In this document: positions 8,731-17,627 of the stretch, piece after piece
Numbering within the stretch: the stretch's first letter is position 1
Layout of the letters: each line of letters begins with the position of its first letter
Origin: Sergeia podlipaevii
Lineage: Eukaryota > Euglenozoa > Kinetoplastea > Trypanosomatida > Trypanosomatidae
Direction of reading: 5' to 3'
Length of the DNA: 18,244 nucleotides
Assembly (NCBI GenBank): GCA_030849805.1
Contig: JASANZ010001833.1
Coordinates: forward strand, 1-18,244
The notes under the pieces: model-generated
The model's input: the letters and a program-made list of their open reading frames with translations, nothing else
The model's database searches: none
What the model was told of the DNA's origin: nothing
Program-made: the position numbers and the translations under genes

Positions 8731-9057
8731 GCTAGCACACGTGTGCACCACACCAACGGTTGGAGTGGTGAGAAAAAGGAAGACTGCCTCCCTCACACAT
8801 GTATGCATAATAAAAAAGAGAGAAGGGATTTATATGCATTTCAAGCCGCACTAAATCAACCCTCACTTTTTATATTTACTTTCTCACTATTTGCATATTA
8901 TCCCTTCAAAAATGAAATCACTTCTTTGGTTTTTGCTTTGTTTTCTCTTCTTCCTTGACGTAATGTAATCACCATGGTGCTTGCTTTCGCGCAAACATAT
9001 AATTTATAGACGCAAACTACTAACCTCCCCTCCCATTGTTGTTTTCCTTTTATCTGT

Positions 9058-9075
9058 TTATATATATATATATAT
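9058..9075. repeat. (TA)n microsatellite
   Basis: Alternating T and A about 90 bases downstream of the stop of the WD40/D6-like gene, in its presumed 3' UTR. Confidence 0.85.
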
Positions 9076-9164
9076 GTATAAATTCTCATTCGTACCTCTT
9101 TTTTTTCCTTTAGTTTTCGCACGATTTTCCCCCTTTTTCTTTTCTTTTTTTTAAAATGTCACTT

Positions 9165-11609
9165 CTATACAAAATTCCAGAAGCGAGTGAAGCCATCAGG
9201 TGAGGCGGTAACTACTAAGTGGTCCATGCTCTGCACCTTGATGCCGCGAGACAGACCCTTCCACGCCTGCGGGTATCCACCTAGCACAGAGTCTAGCTTA
9301 CGCACGTCCCACAAATACAAGTTCTCGCCAACGCTCGCGGCAAGATGAACGTCGTCAATGTGGAGACCAGTAACAAAGTTGCGAAGCTGCAATGTGTGCG
9401 CCGTGTGCGCCTTCACGGAGCCCGTAACGCCATCACGCACACGAAGATCCCAAGAAAGAATGCAGCAATCAAAAGAGCCAGTGAAGAAGTGATTGTTGTC
9501 GCGTACTGTGAGCGCAGGAATCTTACGGTTGTGCTCTGTCACCACCGCCACCGACTTGAGTTGATCGACATCGATCACGCACACACTGCCGTCACCGCCG
9601 CCCACAAGAGCAGTGCTGCTACCCGGCAAGCAGTCGATCACCTGAGTATTGGATGGAAGCGGCACAAACTCGACTACGTTACTGTTTGGTGGACGGATTA
9701 CCAAGTTATTGTGCAGGCCACCAATCAGCAGCGGTGACTGTGTAGTGTTCTTGAGGTAGCCCACAGCGTACACATCAGCACCGAGTGCGGTGGCGGAGGT
9801 GGGCACAAGAGAAGCCCCAGTGCCATCGTCGTCCTCGGCAACTTCAGACGTCACCGTCCACGTGGCCGATGTGCCATCTTCGCAGCCAGTAGCAAAAGAA
9901 TACTTGTCGTTGAAGGCCACATCCCAGATGGCGCCATCGTGCGTGTGCGTCTGCAAAAGCGAGTTTCCTTCAGAATCCAAAAAGTACACATTACCACAGC
10001 CAGACCCGACTGCGAAGCGACCGGATTCGCCGGCGATGTTCAAGCAGAGGAAGGTATCGTTGGGTACACCGCAGAAGGTTTTGACAAGGGCCACACTGCC
10101 GCTAACGTCGATGGGTTGGTCGCGACGTTTGGACTTGACCACCTCACGGGGTGCGATATCCACAATATCCACGGCGGCGGTGATGCGCACGCGGCGCTTG
10201 GCCGGCTTCTGGGACACAGCAGGGGTCGTAGAAGTGCCACTACCGAGAAGGGCAGCCTCATCGCCGGCGCTGCGGTGCGAGATGCTAAGCGCGTCGGCTC
10301 GAACAAGACGGTTACGAGATTGCGAGGTGGCCATAGATTCAGACAAGATTGAGGATCCCTGAAAAGCAGAGATCATCTTCACAAGCACCGCATCTTTAAT
10401 GAGACGCTTGGGGAAGTGGGGGTGCTGCTCAAGCGTTACAATTATCTTTGAGCGTGGGTCAAAGCCTTCGAGATTGCGCTGCTTCGCATCCGCGAGAAGC
10501 TCGTCAAAGAGGCTGCACATGTTGATAGATTTATGAGCATTGAGCACAACAAACCACGCGCCGGTCCGCATGGCCTCTGCGAACTGCTGCGCAAAGACGT
10601 CCGCCTTGGGGCGTAGACGCAGCTTCACTCCCAGATCAAAGCCAACGACGCGCTTCTGCTGGCTGAGCGCAAGAAGTTCAATCTCGGCGATGGGATTAAC
10701 ATCCTGCACGACGCAGATGACTGGGTTGCCCAAGGTGACCTTGTCGAGGGCACGCTGTAGGCGGCTCTTGATCGAGACCTCAGCTGGGCTGCGTGGGGGC
10801 AGCGGCAGCGTGCGGGAGTCCTCGCCACGAATGGAGAGCCGCATCTTGTCGAACTCTAGTAAGTCAGGTGCAGGCGGCTCCGCGGTGGTGAAGGCACTTG
10901 CTGACATGGTCGTCATCTGGTTCAGACGAATGGTGTCAAATTCGGTGGTAGACGCCTCGGACTCTGTCGCGGCAGAGAAGCTGCGGCTCGTCACGTGGGT
11001 GGAGGGAAAGTTGGCTGAAGGACCAGGGTTGGCAAGTGTCGGTGTTAGAGCTACAAATGTTTCGTCTTCTCCGCCGTGTTCGCTGTGTCCAGCGTTTGAG
11101 TTCGCGCGGCGGAACCCGCCAGAAGCCGCGCTGAGTGTGGCGCGTTGCGTCCCTTTAGTCTGTTCGTTACCCGCAGCAGCAGCGAGGCCACCGGCAGTGA
11201 CGGCATCCTCCAGAATACGGGAAACAGACTCCATCATCTCCTTGATCGCATGTGAGTCATGGCGCATGAGCTCGCTCTTCGCTCCGTCGTACGTGACGCT
11301 CTCTTCAATAGCGATGCGCGCGGCATGAGTGTCGGCACGCGCAAAGGTCGCCTTGATTTTGCCATTGGGGCCAACTGCAGCAGCGGCACGGAGCAGCACC
11401 GTCTTCAGCTCACCACTGTCTGAGGCGGAAGTGTCGTTGATCGCCATGAGACGACAAGAAAGGGTCCCCACCTCTCGAACGAGGGATGGTGTTGCACTGG
11501 GGAGGATCGCATCAATTCTGCAGTCTGGACCGAAGGTAAAGCTGTCGACAATGGCCTCCACGGTAGTGTCTATCTCTATACATTGAGCATCGAGTAGAGA
11601 GGCTGGCAT
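9165..11609 (-). CDS. WD40-repeat protein with an internal dynein-heavy-chain D6-like domain, 814 aa
   Basis: Seen: residues 1-137 form an unassigned, probably folded N-terminal region; 138-280 are Ser/Thr/Ala-rich linker; 294-425 form an alpha/beta domain; 426-500 are a basic linker (KPAKRRVRI, VKSKRRD); about 505-814 form a WD40 propeller. Blade-like units end near FLDSEG (543-548), TWTV (583-586), VIRPP (637-641), VCVIDVD (676-682), LSWDLR (718-723), LYLWDVR (764-770) and TRFWNFV (808-814), which gives seven. The middle domain follows the order of dynein heavy chain D6/AAA6: NPVICVVQDVNP (295-306) for the P-x-x-F-x-L-x-P-G-x-DP strand, GFDLG (323-327) for the SLGQGQ strand, GAWFVVLNAHK (350-360) for G-W-V-x-L-Q-N-C-H-L, and SKIIVTLEQHPHFPKRL (387-403) for FRLWLTS-x-P-x-x-x-FP. 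There is no Walker motif. A role in dynein assembly or the flagellum is inference. The ATG at 11609 is assumed; M55 at 11447 is the alternative. The stop is TAG. Confidence 0.92.
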   Translation of the reverse strand: MPASLLDAQCIEIDTTVEAIVDSFTFGPDCRIDAILPSATPSLVREVGTLSCRLMAINDTSASDSGELKTVLLRAAAAVGPNGKIKATFARADTHAARIAIEESVTYDGAKSELMRHDSHAIKEMMESVSRILEDAVTAGGLAAAAGNEQTKGTQRATLSAASGGFRRANSNAGHSEHGGEDETFVALTPTLANPGPSANFPSTHVTSRSFSAATESEASTTEFDTIRLNQMTTMSASAFTTAEPPAPDLLEFDKMRLSIRGEDSRTLPLPPRSPAEVSIKSRLQRALDKVTLGNPVICVVQDVNPIAEIELLALSQQKRVVGFDLGVKLRLRPKADVFAQQFAEAMRTGAWFVVLNAHKSINMCSLFDELLADAKQRNLEGFDPRSKIIVTLEQHPHFPKRLIKDAVLVKMISAFQGSSILSESMATSQSRNRLVRADALSISHRSAGDEAALLGSGTSTTPAVSQKPAKRRVRITAAVDIVDIAPREVVKSKRRDQPIDVSGSVALVKTFCGVPNDTFLCLNIAGESGRFAVGSGCGNVYFLDSEGNSLLQTHTHDGAIWDVAFNDKYSFATGCEDGTSATWTVTSEVAEDDDGTGASLVPTSATALGADVYAVGYLKNTTQSPLLIGGLHNNLVIRPPNSNVVEFVPLPSNTQVIDCLPGSSTALVGGGDGSVCVIDVDQLKSVAVVTEHNRKIPALTVRDNNHFFTGSFDCCILSWDLRVRDGVTGSVKAHTAHTLQLRNFVTGLHIDDVHLAASVGENLYLWDVRKLDSVLGGYPQAWKGLSRGIKVQSMDHLVVTASPDGFTRFWNFV
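10335..10730 (-). other. dynein heavy chain D6/AAA6-like domain inside the WD40 protein (residues about 294-425)
   Basis: Several successive motifs match dynein D6 in order and spacing: a hydrophobic strand ending in NP, a helix with LLALSQQ, the GFDLG strand, a helix (ADVFAQQFAEAMRTG), the strand-turn GAWFVVLNAHK, a helix (SLFDELLADAK), and a strand followed by P-x-FPKRL. In dynein, D6 belongs to the C-terminal AAA6 module and does not hydrolyse ATP. Here it is cut out of the motor and joined to a propeller. The match is by eye from knowledge of the family and has not been scored. Confidence 0.55.
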
Positions 11610-11661
11610 GGTAGATAAGACAAAAAAAGGAAATGGAAAAGAACAAGAAAAAAAAAAAAAG
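11610..11661 (-). promoter_or_regulatory. long polypyrimidine tract upstream of the WD40/D6-like gene
   Basis: About 50 nt of nearly pure pyrimidine on the minus strand reach almost to the ATG at 11609. No AG lies between the tract and the ATG. The first AG downstream is at 11603-11604, inside codons 2-3; the nearest AG upstream of the tract is near 11691. The true acceptor is therefore uncertain. Confidence 0.6.
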
Positions 11662-12460
11662 AGGCGTGAAATATATATATATGTATGTCACTTTGACTGC
11701 TTGAGAGGGCCTTGATATTGAAAGAACGGATAAGTCTTTGCCTCCTCTCTCTTGTGTATTTGACTGTTTCTATTATTATAACGAAGTCTTTGTCTCTCTT
11801 TGCTTTTTTTTTCGGCGTGTCGGTATGTATGCGTATGCGGCTTGTTTGTCCTAATTTTGACGCAAAAAACTTCAAAATGTCACTCTTCTTTTTTTTTCTT
11901 ATGCGTGAGAAAATCTATTGAGCCTACTCACCGCTGCTTTTTCTTGTTCTTCCCTCTCTTTAAGTGCTCTGATGTACAGGGGTGAAAAGACGTAGATAAG
12001 AACAAGAGAGGGACAAAAAAAAAATGGCAGCAAGCGTGATTTTTTTTCAATATAGAAATAAAAATTCAAAAGTGATATAAAAAAAAAAAACGTCAAATAG
12101 AAAAACAACTGTGTGCAAGAAGTGTTCTCACTCTCTCACGCTATCCGTATGTATACCAAAGACTGCAGACAAAATAATTTTTAAAAAAATAAAAAAAAGA
12201 TATATAAATATATAAAAAAAATGTATAGGTATAAATAGTAACTAGTAGGCAATCTTCACTAAAGAATTCCTTTCCTTTTCTTTTCTGTATTGTTACCACG
12301 TGTCAACCCAATCTTGTCGGTGTTGTCTATGAGTTGCCGATACTGCTGTCCTTGAGTGTAAAAATTTAAGTAGGCGTATGTCGCTTCGTGTATAATGCTA
12401 TATCGGCGAGTAAAGAAAAAAAAGATGATACTTGCTAGAGCACTTGGCTATGTGTTTCAA

Positions 12461-12479
12461 TATATATATATATATATAT
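12461..12479. repeat. (TA)n microsatellite
   Basis: Nineteen bases of alternating T and A in the 11610-13155 spacer. Confidence 0.9.
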
Positions 12480-13109
12480 TGTTATTGTTTTTTTACAACT
12501 AGAAAAGGAGAGCTGCAACGTATATATAGATGTAGGTTTGAGGTGTACCTCTCGTGGACCTCTCCTTTTTGTTGTTGCTCTTCTTCTTGTTTTCCAATCT
12601 AAAAAAAAAAATTAGAGATGAGGGAGATGAAGAGAAAAGAAGCAATCACCCGCGCGCATAGTTGTAAGTGTGGTTTATAATTTTTCATGTATTGTTCGAT
12701 GTTTCGCTGTCGCTGTGCAGAGAACAAGAAGGAAGTATATATATACTCCATCGAAAGATAAAAAAAGGAAAAAAAAAGGCGGTGTCATTCATTGACTCCA
12801 TCTCTTTCTTTCCTCCAAAAGAAAAAAAAACTGTCAATTTTTCTGAACTTGCCTGAAAGTAATTCTTAATCAAAAAAAAAAGCAGATTCGGGTTCAGTAG
12901 TATCTAGGAGAAAAAGAAAATACAAATGTATCTATATGCACAACAAAATAGTGGCATGTACACGTATATATAATCTAATAAGGCATATATAGTGAGAAAA
13001 AAAAAACTAATATACCTGTCTACGCACACCGAACATAATGTAAAAAAAAAAAAAAAGAAATGACTAAGAGTATCTATATGCCTGAACACGCAAAAATGGG
13101 GTCCGATCG

Positions 13110-13120
13110 CCCCCCCCCCC
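13110..13120. repeat. C11 homopolymer (G11 in the kinesin transcript)
   Basis: Eleven consecutive C, about 36 bases after the kinesin stop. It stands out because all other homopolymers in the spacers are A or T. Confidence 0.9.
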
Positions 13121-13155
13121 TTGTCATCTAATCCTTCCTTTTATGTTTTACAGTG

Positions 13156-16095
13156 CTATTGTCTTGATTGACTACGGCGCTCCATAGAGACAGACGGGGA
13201 GTTGGGGTGCATCGAGTAGAGGGCACGCTCCACCGCCTGCCCTTGCCCTCCGCGCTGTCGCCGCTTCTCCTCCTCCATGCGACGCCGCGTGACAATACCA
13301 ACGCGTCGCAGGGGAGAGTCTGGCTCTTCAATAAAAGCCTCATCGTCCTCTACCACCATAGTGTACCTGTCATCGGCCTTGCGTCGCGCACGTTGCTGTT
13401 GCTGTTGTTGTGCGCGGGTTGCGTAGGAAGATATTGAAGCGTAAGAACTCGTGGTATGCAGTACGTTCTCCTTGTCACGAGGAACAAAGGTGGGAGCGCC
13501 GCTTTTGCTTCTAGCGTACAGTTCTGAGAGAGGAATGTCATCATCCTCACCACCACCCCGTGCGCTGCTGGGATTGCTGTGCGTACGACTGCTTCCTCGT
13601 TTGAGTTCATAGTACGGACCCCGCGAGCCACTACCACTACCAACGGAGATGCCATGTTTGGCAGCGTACTGCTGACGACTCTCCAGCAGGCGGCTCTTGA
13701 GTCCGTCCAACACAGAGAGCGCGTTCCGAACTCCATCTGCATAACTGTCTCTTGGCACTCTGCTCGCGCTGCTGCCCCGCACGGCCGAGTCATCGCCATC
13801 GGCAGCCTTGCGGTACGCTCCTGACTTAGCCGAAGCAGATGGTGTGCGGCGAGACAGTGGACTCGCACGGCTCGCAAGAGGTACGCGCTGGCGCCGTGAC
13901 TCCGCGTCTTCCTTCTCTGCCACCGCCGCCGCGTTGGGAGTGCGTGATGGCGGTGGTGTGCGGCCGCCCCCATGCCGGTCATCGGATTCCATAAATATAT
14001 CCGTGTCCCGAGCGTGATGCGCCTCCTCCTCTTCTTCCGCGTGTCTGGCACGATGGCCATGCCTGCCAGGCTGAGGTGATCGACTAGGAGCTGCGCCACG
14101 GAGGCTCTCCCGCACTCGGCGGATACTTTCACGCCGCACATCTCGCTTTGCCCGTGACATGAGTCGCTTCTCTTCGCGTTCAAGATAATCAATTTGACGA
14201 TCAATTTCCTCGTCGTCAAGGCTAGTCAGCTCCGCTGGGGTCATGCCAAGCGGAGTCGCTACTCCCACAGGCTGATTGGGGGCAGGTGAAACGGTCGCGG
14301 CGGCGCCAGAGGCAAGAGGAGGCTTCTGTTGCTGTTGCTGCTGCCGCTGTTGGCGGCGGGCGAGCTCAATGTCGTCGCGAACCATCTCATGAGCCATGGC
14401 CAAGTCTGCGTAGTCGGCGCAAGCCTGCTTGAGTCGCAGGCGCAGTTGGCCGAGAGCTGCTATCTTATTGCCGGTACTGGTGGGCGAAGTGCTACGGCTC
14501 GCACCACCCGCTCCCTCGACCGACGACGACGTCGACATCGCCTTTGTTGCCGCCGTGGCGGCCTCTTCGCCTTCTGGAACAAGTGCCTTGATGCCTGGCA
14601 CGCAACGAGAGGCAATGCGCTCCATGCATACCGCCCACTCGTAATGAATCCGAGTTCGTCTAGCGGACTCTGCGCGTGTGAGAAGATCCACCTCGCTAAT
14701 TTGCCGGTGTTTCGCCTCATGTAGCTGGTACTCCCACCCGGCCAGATCGGTGTCCGCCGCGGCGCTCTTCTCAGCAAATTCGGTCTCAAGACGGACCACT
14801 TTTGTCTTGCGGTGTTCAATCTCGCTAGCTATGTCTCGCTGTCGCCTCCGCTCACTCTCTGCGAGCTCTCTGTTGCTCACACGCTGCCGCGCCAACTCGT
14901 TGAGTTGATTGTACAGACGACCCATGTGGTCGATCGCCATGGCGTGATCATGTGCGATGAGCAGTCTCTGAGCGTTGGCAAGTGCATGCATGGAGTCTGC
15001 CACTTGGGATTGAAACGTACTCACCACGCTGCCAGTGGTGGTGGAGCAGTACATGTAGCCGTCGCGCAGCCCCCGCTGATACTCTGCATCGCTAGACTCT
15101 TGAGTCCCTTCAATGAGCTGCTTCGCCCCCTCGCTGTACTGGTGTGTAAAGAGTGGAGGAATGTTGAGCACCACAACGGGGTCATTCTTGATCTTCATCG
15201 CTCGCTGTGTAAAGCGCAATGTGGCAACGGTTTGGTCAAAATTGTCCCGGGAAGGGTTAATGCAGCAGAGAATGAAGGTAATGCCGGAGCCGCCAAGGCA
15301 GGTGCGCAAGATACGCGTCAGCTTCGCGTCTCGGTAGGGCACGTACGGCCGCTTCTCTACGATAGCATCCACAACGTTGCCGAGTGTGAGCAAGCTGCGA
15401 TTGATGAAGCCGCCCTCGCGGAGAGACTGCCCTTCCGTGTTGGCACGCGCCGCGCACTCTGAACCGGCAAGATCGACCAGATTGACAACACTCTTGCCAG
15501 GTCGGTTGGAGCGCTGTATCTCAAATGTAAGGATGATGTGCGAGCGGCTGCTGTGATCGTTGAGGTTTGTGACGCCGTACTTGCGATTGCGCTCCGCCGT
15601 CATCTGCAAGCGTAAGAAATCCTCAAATGTATCCACTTCAACGGTTTTCTTCTCAAAAAAGACGCCGCCGTCGGGGGCGTCGTGCAACGCCAACTCCCCT
15701 CTCTGAGGTTCTAAAAGGTCCTTCACGGATTCGTTGTAGATCTCCGTGTAGTAAGCGCGGATCACCGTGTCCGGAGTGTGCCGCTTCAGCTCTAGCAGCA
15801 GCTTGGCGGTACGTGGAACAATGCCAGCGTCTTCGTTCGTGCCGATCATGCTATGTGTCTTACCACTGCCCGTCTGGCCATACGCCATCACGGTGACGTT
15901 CTTGCCATCAAAGGCCGCATGCACAATGGCTTCTAAGCCTTTAAAGATGGTGTGGTTCGTGCTATTGTTTGGGTGCACCTTGTTGTATACATATCGAGTA
16001 TTGGGATTTGCAGTACTGTATAGCACCGTCTCTGCGCTTGACCACACGCATCGCTCTACTGCTGGACGAATACGAACGTGAACTTCTATGCTCAT
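13156..16095 (-). CDS. kinesin, N-terminal motor, orphan subfamily, 979 aa
   Basis: This is a microtubule motor ATPase. Seen: the motor begins at residue 2 and runs to about 310. The first strand is VHVRIRP. The P-loop is GQTGSGKT at 73-80, switch I is NDHSSRSH at 179-186 and switch II is DLAGSE at 208-213. The INRSLLTLGNVVDAI helix spans 231-245, the microtubule-binding stretch VPYRDAKLTRIL 252-263, and the motor ends with TLRFTQRAMKIKND (292-305). All nucleotide-binding motifs are intact, so it is probably active; a motor at the N-terminus usually moves towards the plus end. Beyond it lie mixed helices and coiled coils (about 365-490 and 545-580), a Gln run (582-590), a basic helix (about 628-667), then a long Arg/Ser/Pro-rich disordered tail with a second Gln run near 900. 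No PH, FHA or cargo domain is visible. The neck and tail fit no standard family; a CENP-E-like or kinetoplastid-specific class is possible. The start ATG at 16095 lies 8 nt after a strong acceptor. The stop is TAG. Confidence 0.96.
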   Translation of the reverse strand: MSIEVHVRIRPAVERCVWSSAETVLYSTANPNTRYVYNKVHPNNSTNHTIFKGLEAIVHAAFDGKNVTVMAYGQTGSGKTHSMIGTNEDAGIVPRTAKLLLELKRHTPDTVIRAYYTEIYNESVKDLLEPQRGELALHDAPDGGVFFEKKTVEVDTFEDFLRLQMTAERNRKYGVTNLNDHSSRSHIILTFEIQRSNRPGKSVVNLVDLAGSECAARANTEGQSLREGGFINRSLLTLGNVVDAIVEKRPYVPYRDAKLTRILRTCLGGSGITFILCCINPSRDNFDQTVATLRFTQRAMKIKNDPVVVLNIPPLFTHQYSEGAKQLIEGTQESSDAEYQRGLRDGYMYCSTTTGSVVSTFQSQVADSMHALANAQRLLIAHDHAMAIDHMGRLYNQLNELARQRVSNRELAESERRRQRDIASEIEHRKTKVVRLETEFAEKSAAADTDLAGWEYQLHEAKHRQISEVDLLTRAESARRTRIHYEWAVCMERIASRCVPGIKALVPEGEEAATAATKAMSTSSSVEGAGGASRSTSPTSTGNKIAALGQLRLRLKQACADYADLAMAHEMVRDDIELARRQQRQQQQQQKPPLASGAAATVSPAPNQPVGVATPLGMTPAELTSLDDEEIDRQIDYLEREEKRLMSRAKRDVRRESIRRVRESLRGAAPSRSPQPGRHGHRARHAEEEEEAHHARDTDIFMESDDRHGGGRTPPPSRTPNAAAVAEKEDAESRRQRVPLASRASPLSRRTPSASAKSGAYRKAADGDDSAVRGSSASRVPRDSYADGVRNALSVLDGLKSRLLESRQQYAAKHGISVGSGSGSRGPYYELKRGSSRTHSNPSSARGGGEDDDIPLSELYARSKSGAPTFVPRDKENVLHTTSSYASISSYATRAQQQQQQRARRKADDRYTMVVEDDEAFIEEPDSPLRRVGIVTRRRMEEEKRRQRGGQGQAVERALYSMHPNSPSVSMERRSQSRQ

Positions 16096-16103
16096 TGCTT
16101 CCT

Positions 16104-16120
16104 CTTGAAAAAAAAAAGGG
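16104..16120 (-). promoter_or_regulatory. spliced-leader trans-splice acceptor of the kinesin gene
   Basis: Minus strand reads CCC, ten T, C, then AAG (AG at 16104-16105), leaving an 8-nt leader (AGGAAGCA) before the ATG at 16095. A pyrimidine tract followed at once by the first AG is the standard kinetoplastid acceptor form. Confidence 0.75.
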
Positions 16121-16533
16121 AATATATGTATTCTTTCTAGATAGTGGGTGTTTTTTTTTCTTTTTCTTTTTTCCCGTATATATACTTATGTGTTTGGAAA
16201 AAAAAAAAATAGCAATAATGAGCTTCCCTAACCTTTCACTTATGCTTACAAAAAAAAATGGGAAAAAAAAGTACAATTTTTCATCTTTACCGAGTAAATC
16301 CGTTAAAACAAAAAAGAAGAAGTTATATACTTGCTTTTCTTTTGTTTGTTCGTTTTCTTTTAAGAATATGTGGTTGCACTAAGAAAAAAAAAAGCAATTC
16401 GAAGATAAACAGAAGCCTTCACGAATTGTTCTTTTCTTTTTCTCCAATTTTTTTTTTTTTAAGTTATCCCACAAAGAGAAAGTGGGGGTGGGAGTGAAAC
16501 CAATGTTGCTTCACAGGCGTAATGCTTTATTGC

Positions 16534-16549
16534 ATATATATATATATAC
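16534..16549. repeat. (AT)n microsatellite
   Basis: Sixteen bases of alternating A and T upstream of the kinesin gene. Confidence 0.85.
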
Positions 16550-17627
16550 AGGGGGAACAAGGGTTACAAAAAGGAAAAAACTGATTACAGGCAACAAACA
16601 AAAGGAAATTGAAAATATGGTCAAAAAAAAAAAATTTAAGTAAGCATAGTAAAATTTTGTCAATATTCTCCTCCAGTAAGCCTTTTGTATGTATTGTCAT
16701 CCTCGCGTCCTTCATTGTGCACCTGTAAACACTACTATACAACTGTGCACGTATGTATGTTTGTATTGGTGCTTGCGTTACTACGCTGCACTACACACTC
16801 AACCATCTAAGCAATAATTTCGTAGCGCTATACACAGTCAAGGTGTGCATCCTCCCTATCAGCTTGGCAAACGTCATCATAACAATATGTAGAAAGGAGA
16901 GGGAGTTCGACACTTGTACACGCACTTAGAAGAATATATATTTTTTATACTTGCTTTTTCTTTTAAGCAACAGATTCCGCATGTAAAGAGTAAAGTTAAA
17001 AATCAAACTGGCATAAATAAAGTGGCAATATAAATAAAAAATTAAAATATTGAGTAACAAAAAAAGGGTGATGAAGCAAAAATAAAGTATGTTCTGCGAG
17101 GAGGTAGCAACCTCAAAAGCAGCATTTTTTGAACTCTTTTTCCCCTTAGGGTAGGGAATATCAAAGATGGAGAAAAGCAACTAAGTGGCAATATAACTAA
17201 TGTATAAACGTAAGTATATGTATGCCTATGTATATGTGTATATACATATGTTGCTTCGGCGTATCTTATTTCATTCCTCTTTTCATTTATCATTTCCTAT
17301 AAAGAAGTCCCATAATGGATAAAGAATAAGTGAGTGATTGTATGTCCGAGATCTCACAAAGAGAAAAAAAAAAGGTAGATCATTGGATTCAAACAAAGAA
17401 CACGGCGAAGGGTACATGTATATAAGCTGCACATGTGCGCTATGTTTTGTTTTCCATTTTGTTTTGGTTTTGTTTTCCTTCCGCTGGTGCGTTGTCTCCA
17501 TAACCTGCATCAATGTTGTCCACCTTAGTAGCAAAATCTTTAGCATGTATTCTAGAAATTACTTACGCCGAAAAATATTTGTTTATTTGCTTTCTTTTTT
17601 TTCCTTTCCTCATTTCCGTTCAGTCGC

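Larger units (their letters stand above)
7231..9164. other. 1.9 kb AT-rich spacer between the WD40/D6-like gene and the MDP-1-like gene
   Basis: No convincing gene. It holds the candidate acceptor at 7654-7735, upstream ATGs of the MDP-1-like gene, a short balanced patch with a near-palindrome (about 8040-8130), and TA and CA microsatellites. Plus-strand pyrimidine tracts (about 7820-7880 and 8110-8160) have no partner gene. Confidence 0.6.
11610..13155. other. 1.5 kb AT-rich spacer between the kinesin and WD40/D6-like genes
   Basis: No convincing gene. It holds the tract at 11610-11661, a balanced-composition island (about 12290-12450), a TA microsatellite (12461-12479) and an 11-base C homopolymer (13110-13120) in the presumed kinesin 3' UTR. 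Confidence 0.6.

Noticed and set aside
8898..9122. 74-codon minus-strand ORF after the WD40/D6-like gene
   Set aside because: It opens with GTG, has no pyrimidine tract in front, and includes a TA-microsatellite stretch (IYTYIYIY); it is in the presumed 3' UTR.
10540..11328. 262-codon plus-strand ORF opposite the WD40/D6-like gene
   Set aside because: It lies wholly inside a real gene, is rich in Ser/Arg/Ala as expected from reading GC-rich codons backwards, and shows no domain.
11899..12108. Minus-strand ORF ending in a protein-like helix (ALKEREEQEKAAVSRL)
   Set aside because: It has no ATG in frame (it opens with TTG), and its first half is translated homopolymer. Probably chance.
13350..14219. 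289-codon minus-strand ORF in another frame of the kinesin gene
   Set aside because: It overlaps the low-complexity tail of the kinesin in a shifted frame, has Arg/His-rich nonsense composition, and no motif.
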